NCBI GenBank assembly: GCA_913048435.1
Contig: CAJWWC010000002.1
Coordinates: forward strand, 97,485-153,002
Length of the DNA: 55,518 nt
DNA from: an uncultured Flavobacteriales bacterium
GTDB lineage: Bacteria > Bacteroidota > Bacteroidia > Flavobacteriales > UBA7312
Direction: 5' to 3'
Shown here: piece by piece, positions 31,954 to 40,436 of the stretch
How positions within the stretch are numbered: position 1 is the first letter of the stretch
How the letters are laid out: each line of letters opens with the position of its first letter
The notes under the pieces: generated by a model
The model's input: only the letters and a program-made list of their open reading frames with translations
What the model was told of the DNA's origin: nothing
The model's database searches: none
Translations under genes and position numbers: made by a program

Positions 31954-34746
31954 GTGCAAAAAGACAATCAGAAATACATCATTATATCGGGTGCAAGAAT
32001 GCACAATCTAAAAAATATTAATGTATCTATTCCTAAAAGAAAACTCATTGTCATTACTGGTGTTTCAGGCTCTGGAAAATCTTCTTTAGCTTTCGATACT
32101 TTATTTGCAGAAGGACAAAGAAGGTATATCGAAAGTCTATCCTCATATGCTAGACAGTTTCTTGGTAAACTACAGAAACCAGATGTAGATAAAATTACTG
32201 GCATATCACCTGCTATAGCCATTGAACAAAAAGTAAATACACAAAACCCGAGATCCACAGTCGGTACATCAACAGAAATATATGACTATTTAAAACTATT
32301 ATTTGCTAGAATAGGTAAAACTATCTCTCCCATTTCTAATAAAGAAGTCAAAAAACATCAAGTTAGCGATGTAGTAGATTATGTATGCAAACAAGAGCTC
32401 AATGATAAAATATTAGTCCTATTCAAACTTGATCTTTCAACTAATTCAATAGATGATAGCTTGAAAAAATTAAGCTTAAAAGGATTTTCTAGAATAAAAG
32501 TAGATTCTAAAATTATGCGTTTGGATAGTATTGAAGACTACTCAGAAATAGATACGTCTAAAACTGTTTATGTAGTCATTGATAGACTTGATGTAAATTT
32601 AAATAAGGACAATTTAAATCGATTAGCCGATAGTATTCAAATCGCTTTTTTTGAGGGTAACGGAGGTTGTGCTATTGAAGTTGTTAGCAAAAAAATTAAA
32701 GAATTTTCTAATCGTTTTGAGTTAGACGGTATGTCTTTTGAAAACCCATCAGAACATCTATTTAGCTTTAATAACCCTTATGGTGCATGTAAAATGTGTG
32801 AAGGTTTTGGATCTGTTTTGGGTATTGATGAAGACAAAGTTATTCCAAACAAATCAATTTCTATTTACGACGGTGCCATCAATTGTTGGAAAGGTGAAAA
32901 ACTTAGTCGCTGGAAAGAACGTTTCATAATTAACTCTGCTAAATACAACTTACCTATTCATCGTCCCTACAGCGAACTTTTAGACAACGAAAAAAAGATT
33001 GTTTGGAATGGTGCTAAAGGAATCAAAGGGATTCGTCAATTCTTTCAATTATTAGAAAAAGAAAATTATAAAGTTCAAAACCGTGTGCTGTTAGCTAGGT
33101 ACAGAGGTAAAAATACTTGTCCTGAGTGCAATGGAACAAGACTAAGAAAGGAAGCCTTGTATGTTCAAGTTGGTAAAAATACTATAAATGATATTGTCCA
33201 TCTACCAATCAGTAAATTACTGAATGTTATAAGCTCAATTAAGATATCAAAGCAAGAAAAAGTAATAGCAGAACGTGTGATAAAAGAAATAAAAAGTAGA
33301 GTACAATTCTTAGATGATGTGGGACTAGGGTATTTAACATTAAACCGTTTATCATCTACACTATCAGGCGGAGAATCGCAACGTATTAACTTAGCTACAT
33401 CATTAGCCAGTAGCCTAGTAGGCTCCTTGTATATTCTTGATGAACCAAGCATAGGTTTACATTCAAAAGACACTCAAAAATTAATTAGCATTTTACAATC
33501 GCTTAAGGAACTGGGTAATACTGTAGTTGTGGTTGAACATGATGAGGAAATAATGATGGCAGCAGATGAAATTATAGATATCGGTCCACTAGCGGGTAAA
33601 AACGGGGGAAAAATTATTTATCAAGGAAAGCTTAGTGAAATGGGAAATCATTACGAAAGCCTAACTGCCAAATATTTAACAAATACTCAACGTATCGAAG
33701 TCCCAACTTATAGAAGAAAAGTAAATTATTCAGTGTCAATCAATGGAGCTAGAGAAAATAACTTAAAAAATATTTCGGTAACATTTCCCTTGGATTGCTT
33801 GACAGTAGTTTCAGGCGTAAGTGGCTCAGGAAAAAGTTCATTAGTCAAACAAATATTATTTCCTTCTATTCAAAAAATCCTCCAAGGCTACACTTCCAAA
33901 ATTGGAGCTCATGATAGTTTGTATGGTGATTTTAATCGTATTCAACATATTGAGTTTATAAACCAAAACCCTATAGGTCGCTCATCTAGATCCAACCCAG
34001 TAACATACATAAAGGCTTATGATGAAATAAGAAATTTGTTTGCAAAACAAGAACTATCTAAAGTAAGAGGTTATAAAAGTGGTCATTTTTCATTTAATGT
34101 CACTGGTGGAAGATGTGAAGTTTGCGAAGGAGAAGGTGAAATTACTATTGAAATGCAGTTTATGGCAGATGTTCACCTAGAGTGTGAAAGTTGTAAAGGA
34201 CAACGCTTTAGAAACCAGACTTTAGAGATCAAATTTGGGAATAAAAATATTTCAGAAATTCTTAGAATGACAATTGATGAAGCTATTAGCTTTTTTGAGG
34301 AAAATGATAAACCAAGGATTGTATCTAAATTATTACCTCTACAGAGAGTCGGGCTTGGTTACATTCAATTGGGGCAATCATCAAATACGCTCAGTGGCGG
34401 TGAAGCCCAACGAATAAAACTTGCTTTCTTTTTAAGCAAAGGAGATAAGTCGGAAAAAACTATGTTCATTTTTGATGAACCTACAACTGGCCTTCACTTT
34501 CACGATATCAAAAAACTTCTGAATTCCTTTAACGCTTTAATAGAAAATGGTCATACTATTATTTGTGTAGAACACAATTCGGAAGTTATAAAATGTGCAG
34601 ATTGGCTCATTGACTTAGGCCCTGAAGGTGGAGAAAATGGTGGTAAATTACTGTTTCAAGGAGTACCAGAAGATTTAATCAAAAACAAAAACTCTTTCAC
34701 TGCCAAATTTCTGAAAGAAAAATTACTTTCTAGCATCCAAAAATGA
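31954..34746 (+). CDS. uvrA: Excinuclease ABC subunit A
   Basis: The 930-residue protein has two ABC ATPase modules. The first has Walker A GVSGSGKSSLAFDT and signature LSGGESQRINLA, the second GVSGSGKSSLVKQ and LSGGEAQRIKLA. ILDEPSIGLH and IFDEPTTGLH are the Walker B/D-loop regions. A C-terminal zinc finger (CEVC...CESC) is intact. It scans DNA for bulky lesions and loads UvrB. The start is GTG at 31954, giving an N terminus (QKDNQKYIIISGARMHNLKNI) of normal position. The 3' end overlaps the converging ruvX gene by 24 nt. Confidence 0.96.
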   Translation: MQKDNQKYIIISGARMHNLKNINVSIPKRKLIVITGVSGSGKSSLAFDTLFAEGQRRYIESLSSYARQFLGKLQKPDVDKITGISPAIAIEQKVNTQNPRSTVGTSTEIYDYLKLLFARIGKTISPISNKEVKKHQVSDVVDYVCKQELNDKILVLFKLDLSTNSIDDSLKKLSLKGFSRIKVDSKIMRLDSIEDYSEIDTSKTVYVVIDRLDVNLNKDNLNRLADSIQIAFFEGNGGCAIEVVSKKIKEFSNRFELDGMSFENPSEHLFSFNNPYGACKMCEGFGSVLGIDEDKVIPNKSISIYDGAINCWKGEKLSRWKERFIINSAKYNLPIHRPYSELLDNEKKIVWNGAKGIKGIRQFFQLLEKENYKVQNRVLLARYRGKNTCPECNGTRLRKEALYVQVGKNTINDIVHLPISKLLNVISSIKISKQEKVIAERVIKEIKSRVQFLDDVGLGYLTLNRLSSTLSGGESQRINLATSLASSLVGSLYILDEPSIGLHSKDTQKLISILQSLKELGNTVVVVEHDEEIMMAADEIIDIGPLAGKNGGKIIYQGKLSEMGNHYESLTAKYLTNTQRIEVPTYRRKVNYSVSINGARENNLKNISVTFPLDCLTVVSGVSGSGKSSLVKQILFPSIQKILQGYTSKIGAHDSLYGDFNRIQHIEFINQNPIGRSSRSNPVTYIKAYDEIRNLFAKQELSKVRGYKSGHFSFNVTGGRCEVCEGEGEITIEMQFMADVHLECESCKGQRFRNQTLEIKFGNKNISEILRMTIDEAISFFEENDKPRIVSKLLPLQRVGLGYIQLGQSSNTLSGGEAQRIKLAFFLSKGDKSEKTMFIFDEPTTGLHFHDIKKLLNSFNALIENGHTIICVEHNSEVIKCADWLIDLGPEGGENGGKLLFQGVPEDLIKNKNSFTAKFLKEKLLSSIQK

Positions 34747-35136
34747 TTGAAGAATAAGTGTAGCACTTATTTTATCAACCAAAGCCTTATCTCTTCGTTT
34801 TTGTTGTTTTAAACCAGCATCTATCATTGTTTGGAAAGCTATTTTAGAGGTAAAACGTTCGTCAACTCTTTCTATTCTAATATTTGGAAAAGCTTCCTTT
34901 AATCGTAATACAAAAGGCTCAATAAATCGAGAGCTTTCGGATGGCTTATTGTCAAGGTTTCTAGCTAATCCCACCACAAAGCATTCTACGTCTTCTTTAG
35001 ATAAATAATCCTTTAAAAAAGACATTACTTCCTTGTAACTTAGAGTGGTCAAAGCAGAAGCGATGATTTGTTCTTCATCGGTTACCGCAATACCTACTCT
35101 TTTTTGACCATAGTCTATTGCTAGCAATCTTGACAT
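34723..35136 (-). CDS. ruvX: Pre-16S rRNA nuclease / RuvX-YqgF protein
   Basis: The protein of about 137 residues starts SRLLAIDYGQKRVGIAVTDE, the RNase H-like first strand with the catalytic aspartate. It contains FVVGLARNLDNKPSE, ERVDERFTSKIA and a final DKISATLILQSFL. YqgF proteins mature 16S rRNA 5' ends, and some bind Holliday junctions. I chose ATG at 35136. An upstream in-frame ATG at 35154 lies upstream of the -7 box and adds an atypical MLYFCT. The gene overlaps the uvrA 3' end by 24 nt. Confidence 0.92.
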   Translation of the reverse strand: MSRLLAIDYGQKRVGIAVTDEEQIIASALTTLSYKEVMSFLKDYLSKEDVECFVVGLARNLDNKPSESSRFIEPFVLRLKEAFPNIRIERVDERFTSKIAFQTMIDAGLKQQKRRDKALVDKISATLILQSFLDARK

Positions 35137-35140
35137 AGTG

Positions 35141-35148
35141 CAAAAATA
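35141..35148 (-). promoter_or_regulatory. -7 element of ruvX, leaderless arrangement
   Basis: On the minus strand TATTTTTG fits TAnnTTTG and ends 4 nt before the ruvX ATG at 35136. With the usual distance to the transcription start, the mRNA would begin at or next to the start codon. It also decides the start codon in favour of 35136. Confidence 0.5.
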
Positions 35149-35159
35149 AAGCATTTAAC

Positions 35160-35167
35160 TATCTTTG
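35160..35167 (+). promoter_or_regulatory. -7 element of dapD, leaderless arrangement
   Basis: TATCTTTG fits TAnnTTTG and is separated by 5 nt from the dapD ATG at 35173. It lies 11 nt from the divergent ruvX -7 box. A leaderless or near-leaderless transcript is implied. Confidence 0.5.
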
Positions 35168-35172
35168 CTATT

Positions 35173-35991
35173 ATGATTGAACAACAAAAATTAATAATCG
35201 AACAAGCTTGGAATAATCGTGAACTTTTAAACGATAGCAAAACTCAAGAAAGTATTCGTGACGTCATTCAAGAATTGGATATAGGACGTCTTCGTGTTTC
35301 AGAGCTAATTGAAGGAAAATGGATAGTCCATGAATGGATTAAGAAAGCAGTAATACTATATTTTCCAATTCAAAAGATGGAAACTTTAGAAGCAGGGCCT
35401 ATGGAATTTCATGACAAGATGAAATTAAAAATTAATTATGCTGATTTAGGCGTTCGTGTAGTTCCTCACGCTGTGGCAAGATATGGTGCTTTTTTAGCTA
35501 AGGGTGTTATCATGATGCCCTCCTACGTAAATATTGGCGCCTATGTAGATAGTGGTACAATGGTAGATACTTGGGCAACCGTAGGCTCTTGTGCCCAGAT
35601 AGGTAAGAATGTACATCTTAGTGGTGGTGTTGGAATTGGAGGAGTTTTAGAACCATTACAAGCCTCGCCCGTTATAATAGAAGATAGCGCATTCATAGGT
35701 TCTCGATGTATTATTGTTGAAGGTGTTAAAGTAGAAAAAGAAGCTGTTTTAGGAGCAAATGTTGTTTTGACCGCCTCTACAAAAATCATTGATGTTACTG
35801 AAGAGCAACCCATAGAATATAAAGGCATAGTACCTGAAAGATCTGTTGTTATTCCTGGAACATATCCCAAAGTGTTTCAAGGAGGTGAATTCGGTGTCCC
35901 TTGTGCCTTAATCATTGGCAAACGCAAAGAAAGCACCGACAAAAAAACCTCTCTCAATGATGCTTTGAGAGAATACAAGGTAGCCGTATAA
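35173..35991 (+). CDS. dapD: Tetrahydrodipicolinate N-succinyltransferase
   Basis: The 272-residue protein has the left-handed beta-helix of hexapeptide transferases (residues about 105-215: VIMMPSYVNIGAYVDSGTMVDTWATVGSCAQIG, then GGVGIGGVLEPLQ). It has the typical N-terminal helical domain and the C-terminal GEFGVPCALIIGKR. It transfers succinyl from succinyl-CoA to tetrahydrodipicolinate in the succinylase branch of lysine/DAP synthesis. Its stop overlaps the next start by 1 nt (TAATG). Confidence 0.95.
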   Translation: MIEQQKLIIEQAWNNRELLNDSKTQESIRDVIQELDIGRLRVSELIEGKWIVHEWIKKAVILYFPIQKMETLEAGPMEFHDKMKLKINYADLGVRVVPHAVARYGAFLAKGVIMMPSYVNIGAYVDSGTMVDTWATVGSCAQIGKNVHLSGGVGIGGVLEPLQASPVIIEDSAFIGSRCIIVEGVKVEKEAVLGANVVLTASTKIIDVTEEQPIEYKGIVPERSVVIPGTYPKVFQGGEFGVPCALIIGKRKESTDKKTSLNDALREYKVAV

Positions 35992-37112
35992 TGATACTAG
36001 GTTTTGACGCTAAAAGAGCTTTTTTCAACAACACTGGATTAGGCAATTACTCTAGAGATACTATTCGTATTCTCGGACAATATTTCAGCGAAAACGAATA
36101 CCACCTTTACACTCCAAAAGAAATAAATAACGAACGTTTATCATTTTTAGAAGATAAAAAACACTACAAAATTCATTCACCAAAAACTTGGTTTGATAGA
36201 ACGTTTAGCTCAATATGGCGTACCATTAAATTAAAAAATAATTTAGTCAAAGATGGCATTAGCCACTTTCACGGACTTAGCCACGAATTGCCTTATGGCA
36301 TACATAATACCAACATTAAAACTATAGTCAGCATTCACGACTTAATAGCTATTCGTTACCCTCAGTATTTTAAAAAGGCTGACCGTATTTCTTACGTTAA
36401 AAAAAGTCATTACGCCTGTCAAGTTGCTGATAAAATCATTGCAGTGAGTCAGCAAACCAAACAAGATATTATTCGTTTTTTCAATGTTGAAGAAGATAAG
36501 ATTGAGGTTATTTACCAAGGATGTAATAAAGTCTTTCAAGAAGAACTAAACGTAGATTTTAAAGCCAATATTAACACAAAGCATCAACTACCAAAAAAAT
36601 ACCTTTTGTACGTTGGCACTATTGAAGAACGTAAAAATCTGTATAATCTTCTTAGGTGCTTAAAAGAATTGCCAGACTACCAACTTGTAGTTATTGGCAA
36701 TGGTAAAGCCTATAAAAGTAAATGCCTTGATTTCATTAAAGAAAATAATATGAATGATAGGATTAAGTTTTTAAACGATTTATCGTTTAAAGAAATGGCG
36801 GCTATATATCAGCAATCAGATATTATGATTTACCCCTCATTTTTTGAAGGTTTTGGAATACCAATTGTAGAAGCTCTTTTTTGTGGTGTTCCTGTCATTA
36901 CGTCACAAGGAGGTTGTTTTGCTGAATCAGGTGGAAAGTACAGCTCTTACATTAACCCCAACAATATTGAGCAAATGAAAAGTGAAATAATAGATCTAAG
37001 CACTAACTTTTGTAGACGAAAAAAAATGATAGAAGAAGGGAAAAAACACGCTCAAAACTTTACCGATGATAAAATTGCCAAGCGACTAATGAATTTATAT
37101 TTAAACATTTGA
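35991..37112 (+). CDS. GT4-family glycosyltransferase
   Basis: The 373-residue protein is a GT-B glycosyltransferase. The N-terminal domain has NTGLGNYSRDTIRIL and TIVSIHDLIAIRYPQ. The C-terminal Glycos_transf_1 domain has YLLYVGTIEERKNLYNLLRCL and IYPSFFEGFGIPIVEAL with the conserved EGFGxPxxEA donor site. It resembles mannosyltransferases of surface polysaccharide synthesis. The substrate is unknown. It sits in an operon of housekeeping genes and is translationally coupled to both neighbours (1-nt overlaps). Confidence 0.9.
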   Translation: MILGFDAKRAFFNNTGLGNYSRDTIRILGQYFSENEYHLYTPKEINNERLSFLEDKKHYKIHSPKTWFDRTFSSIWRTIKLKNNLVKDGISHFHGLSHELPYGIHNTNIKTIVSIHDLIAIRYPQYFKKADRISYVKKSHYACQVADKIIAVSQQTKQDIIRFFNVEEDKIEVIYQGCNKVFQEELNVDFKANINTKHQLPKKYLLYVGTIEERKNLYNLLRCLKELPDYQLVVIGNGKAYKSKCLDFIKENNMNDRIKFLNDLSFKEMAAIYQQSDIMIYPSFFEGFGIPIVEALFCGVPVITSQGGCFAESGGKYSSYINPNNIEQMKSEIIDLSTNFCRRKKMIEEGKKHAQNFTDDKIAKRLMNLYLNI

Positions 37113-37672
37113 TGAAAGAAAATATTCAAAACTGCATTAACACTTTGAAAAAAGGAGGTATTATTTTATATCCTACAGATACTGTTTGGGGAATTGGTTG
37201 CGATGCTAGTAATCCTAAAGCTATCCAAAAAATATATGATTTGAAAGGGCGTACTTCCTCAAAAGCCTTAATTACACTAGTTGGTTGCGAAGTGATGCTG
37301 GAAAGAATAGTCATAAATATGCCTGAAATTGCTTGGGATTTAATAGAATCAGCAAATAGACCATTAACTCTAATTTATGATGAAGTAAGAGACATTGCTC
37401 CTAACGCCATTGCAGAAGACGGCTCTTGTGGAATACGATTAACCAAAGATGCTTTTTGTCAACAATTAATCCAAAGATTTGCTAAGCCAATCATCTCTAC
37501 TTCGGCTAATATTAGCGGTGAAGACACTCCTAAAAATTTTAACTCTATTAGCGATACCATTTTGAAGGGCGTAGATTTCGTAGTAAATTACCGACAAAAT
37601 GAAGCGACTAGCAAAAAATCTTCTAATATTATCAAATTAAAAAACAACGGAGAGATTAAAATCATAAGATAA
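37112..37672 (+). CDS. L-threonylcarbamoyladenylate synthase (Sua5/YrdC)
   Basis: The 186-residue protein has the YrdC fold with GGIILYPTDTVWGIGCDA, the KGRTSSKALI basic loop and PIISTSANISGE. It makes threonylcarbamoyl-AMP from threonine, bicarbonate and ATP for t6A modification at position 37 of ANN-decoding tRNAs. It is the short form without the Sua5 C-terminal domain. ATG at 37112 overlaps the preceding stop (TGATG). The next gene starts directly at its stop codon. Confidence 0.93.
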   Translation: MKENIQNCINTLKKGGIILYPTDTVWGIGCDASNPKAIQKIYDLKGRTSSKALITLVGCEVMLERIVINMPEIAWDLIESANRPLTLIYDEVRDIAPNAIAEDGSCGIRLTKDAFCQQLIQRFAKPIISTSANISGEDTPKNFNSISDTILKGVDFVVNYRQNEATSKKSSNIIKLKNNGEIKIIR

Positions 37673-39091
37673 GTGAACCTAAAAGAACACATACAATACC
37701 CTATCTTTTCTATAGTTTCTCAAGCAGCTGATGAACTTGCTTATGAAACCTATGTAATAGGTGGTTTTGTAAGAGATGTAATTCTTGAACGTAATCAGCC
37801 TACCGACATTGATTTTGTATGTGTAGGTAGTGGTATCGAATTGGCTAATAAGGTCAGTGAATTAATCGGAAATAACACTAAAGTGCAGATATTTAAAAAC
37901 TTTGGCACAGCAATGCTTCGATATCAAGGTTTAGAACTTGAATTTGTAGGTGCAAGAAAAGAGTCTTATCGTTCTGATTCGAGAAAACCTGTTGTAGAAG
38001 ATGGCACATTAGATGATGACCAAAATAGACGAGACTTCACCATTAACGCTTTAGCAATTAGATTAAATAGAGAACATTTTGGAGAACTTATTGACCCTTT
38101 TAATGGACTAAAAGATGTAGAGAATAAAATCATCAGAACACCCTTAGAACCAAACATTACCTTTTCTGATGATCCTTTAAGAATGATGAGGGCTATTCGC
38201 TTTGCAACTCAATTGAATTTTAAAATTGAAGAACCTTCTTTAAAAGCCATAAAAGACAATACATCAAGACTAAAAATCATTTCTCAGGAACGAATTACTG
38301 AAGAACTAAACAAAATAATACTGTCATCACAACCTTCAATTGGGTTTAAACTGTTATTTAATACCGAACTATTGCATCAATTCTTCCCAAACATGGTTGA
38401 ATTACAAGGAGTAGAAATTATTGACAACAAAGGACATAAAGACAATTTTTATCACACCCTTGAGGTACTAGACAATATCTGCAAAAATACTGATAATTTA
38501 TGGCTTAGATGGACTGCTATTTTACATGATATCGCCAAACCAGACAGCAAGAAATTTGAAGAAAAACAAGGCTGGACTTTTCATGGACACGATTTTTTAG
38601 GCTCAAAAATGGTTCCAAAAATTTTCAAAGAATTAAAATTACCACAAAATGAAAAAATGAAATACGTTCAAAAGTTAGTAAGACTACATCTAAGACCAAT
38701 TGTATTGGCACAAGAAATAGTTACAGACTCAGCAATAAGACGATTACTATTTGATGCTGGAGATGATATAGAAGACTTAATGACCTTATGTGATGCCGAC
38801 ATAACATCCAAAAACCCTGAAAAAGTAAAGCGTTACCTAAATAATTTTCAACTTGTCAGACAAAAAATTAAAGATGTTGAAGAACGTGACCAAATAAGAA
38901 ATATGCAACCCCCTATCAGTGGTGAAGAAATTATCGATATTTTTGATATCAAACCAAGTAAAGAAATTGGCATATTAAAAAATGCTATTAAAGATGCTAT
39001 ATTAGATGGCATCATTTCGAATAAAAAAAAGGAAGCCTATCAATTCTTAATTCAAAAAGCTGCAGAAATTGGGCTAAAACCAAAAAAATAG
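37673..39091 (+). CDS. CCA tRNA nucleotidyltransferase with HD domain
   Basis: The 472-residue protein starts at a GTG immediately after the previous stop. The class II nucleotidyltransferase head has VIGGFVRDVILERNQPTDIDFVC, with the GG and DxD motifs, then RRDFTINALAIR and the RNA-binding segment DDPLRMMRAIRFA. An HD domain (ILHDIAKPDS, HGHDFLGSKM) follows at about residues 250-370. It adds or repairs the tRNA 3' CCA end. A poly(A) polymerase role cannot be fully excluded. Confidence 0.92.
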   Translation: MNLKEHIQYPIFSIVSQAADELAYETYVIGGFVRDVILERNQPTDIDFVCVGSGIELANKVSELIGNNTKVQIFKNFGTAMLRYQGLELEFVGARKESYRSDSRKPVVEDGTLDDDQNRRDFTINALAIRLNREHFGELIDPFNGLKDVENKIIRTPLEPNITFSDDPLRMMRAIRFATQLNFKIEEPSLKAIKDNTSRLKIISQERITEELNKIILSSQPSIGFKLLFNTELLHQFFPNMVELQGVEIIDNKGHKDNFYHTLEVLDNICKNTDNLWLRWTAILHDIAKPDSKKFEEKQGWTFHGHDFLGSKMVPKIFKELKLPQNEKMKYVQKLVRLHLRPIVLAQEIVTDSAIRRLLFDAGDDIEDLMTLCDADITSKNPEKVKRYLNNFQLVRQKIKDVEERDQIRNMQPPISGEEIIDIFDIKPSKEIGILKNAIKDAILDGIISNKKKEAYQFLIQKAAEIGLKPKK

Positions 39092-39094
39092 ATA

Positions 39095-39589
39095 ATGACT
39101 GTAAAATTAAATGTTATTCTTGATTATAAAGAAGATGTATTTAGAGAGATTCTCATCAACACAGAAAATACACTAGAAGATTTACATGAAGCAATAGTAA
39201 ATGCTTTTGCGCTAAATCCTGAAGAAATGGCGGCCTTTTATTTAACAAATGAAGAATGGGAACAAGGCGAAGAAATACCACTCATGGCTATGCAACCAAA
39301 TTCAAGAGAAATGCAAAATATCAGCGTTAACGACATATTTCAAAACACAGAAAAACTGCTTTATGTTAATGACTTTCTAACTTTATGGCGATTCATGATT
39401 GAAGTTGAAGAAATTGACGAAATCAAAGAAGTTAAAGAAGTCGAAGTCTTGCTATCATTTGGAAAGATGCCTGATAAAGCTCCAACAGTTCGATTCATCT
39501 CTGATCAGTTAAATTATTCTGACAATGAAGATGTTTACGAAGATATGCTAGACGAATTTAACGATTTCGAAAACTATGAAGACTACTAA
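39095..39589 (+). CDS. pRiA4b ORF-3-like acidic protein
   Basis: The 164-residue, strongly acidic protein has LNVILDYKEDVFREILINTENTLEDLHEAIVNAFAL, which resembles the beta-strand/helix core of the plasmid pRiA4b ORF-3 (IS1096 passenger TnpR-like) family. Despite the family name there is no recombinase or transposon context here. The gene sits in a housekeeping operon and overlaps miaA by 14 nt. The C terminus is rich in Asp, Glu, Asn and Tyr. Its function is unknown. Confidence 0.7.
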   Translation: MTVKLNVILDYKEDVFREILINTENTLEDLHEAIVNAFALNPEEMAAFYLTNEEWEQGEEIPLMAMQPNSREMQNISVNDIFQNTEKLLYVNDFLTLWRFMIEVEEIDEIKEVKEVEVLLSFGKMPDKAPTVRFISDQLNYSDNEDVYEDMLDEFNDFENYEDY

Positions 39590-40436
39590 TAGACTACTAG
39601 TAATATATGGTCCTACGGGCGTTGGCAAAACTAGTCTAGCCATCCAATTTGCTTTACAGTACAAAACCGAAATCATATCTGCTGATTCAAGACAATTCTT
39701 CAAAGAAATGAAAATAGGTACAGCAGTACCAGAACATGAAGAATTAAAGTCCGTCAATCACCATTTTATTCAACACAAAAGTATCCACGACAATTACAAT
39801 GTAGGAATGTTCGAACAAGAAGCTATTTCTAAAATTAAACAGCTTTTTAAGTATCATGACACCTTGGTAATGGTAGGAGGTTCAGGATTGTATGTTGATG
39901 CTATTTGCAATGGAATAGATAGATTTCCAGAAATTGATCAAAATCTGAGAAATGATTTGAGACAAAAGTTTGAAAAATATGGATTACAATGGTTACAAGA
40001 AGAAGTTAAGAAAGTCGATCCAATTTTTTATACTAATTCAGATGTGAATAACTATCAAAGACTACTTAGATGTCTTGAAGTATGCAAACAAAGTAGTAAA
40101 TCGTTCAGTAGTTTTAAAAATAAACAGAAAAAAATAAGACCATTTGAAATTGAATATATTTCAATAAAAATGGATAGAGAAAAACTCTACAAAAGAATAA
40201 ATGACAGAGTAGATTTTATGATGGAAAAAGGTTTGTTACAAGAAGCAGAAAGTTTGATAAAATTTCAAAATTTGAATGCACTTAAAACCGTAGGCTATTC
40301 CGAAATATTTCAATATCTAAAAAATGACATCTCATTGGAAAGAGCCATAGAACTTATTAAACAAAACACCAGAAGGTACGCTAAAAGACAGATGACTTGG
40401 CTAAAACGATACTCCATCAAATGGGTGAAGAATTAA
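39576..40436 (+). CDS. miaA: tRNA dimethylallyltransferase
   Basis: The 286-residue protein has the P-loop YGPTGVGKTSLAI at the N terminus, EIISADSRQFFKEMKIGTAVP, VGGSGLYVDAICNGID and the C-terminal TRRYAKRQMTWLKR, all MiaA motifs. It adds dimethylallyl to A37 of tRNAs reading UNN codons. It overlaps the preceding gene by 14 nt and the converging gene at its 3' end by 4 nt. Confidence 0.95.
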   Translation: MKTTNRLLVIYGPTGVGKTSLAIQFALQYKTEIISADSRQFFKEMKIGTAVPEHEELKSVNHHFIQHKSIHDNYNVGMFEQEAISKIKQLFKYHDTLVMVGGSGLYVDAICNGIDRFPEIDQNLRNDLRQKFEKYGLQWLQEEVKKVDPIFYTNSDVNNYQRLLRCLEVCKQSSKSFSSFKNKQKKIRPFEIEYISIKMDREKLYKRINDRVDFMMEKGLLQEAESLIKFQNLNALKTVGYSEIFQYLKNDISLERAIELIKQNTRRYAKRQMTWLKRYSIKWVKN

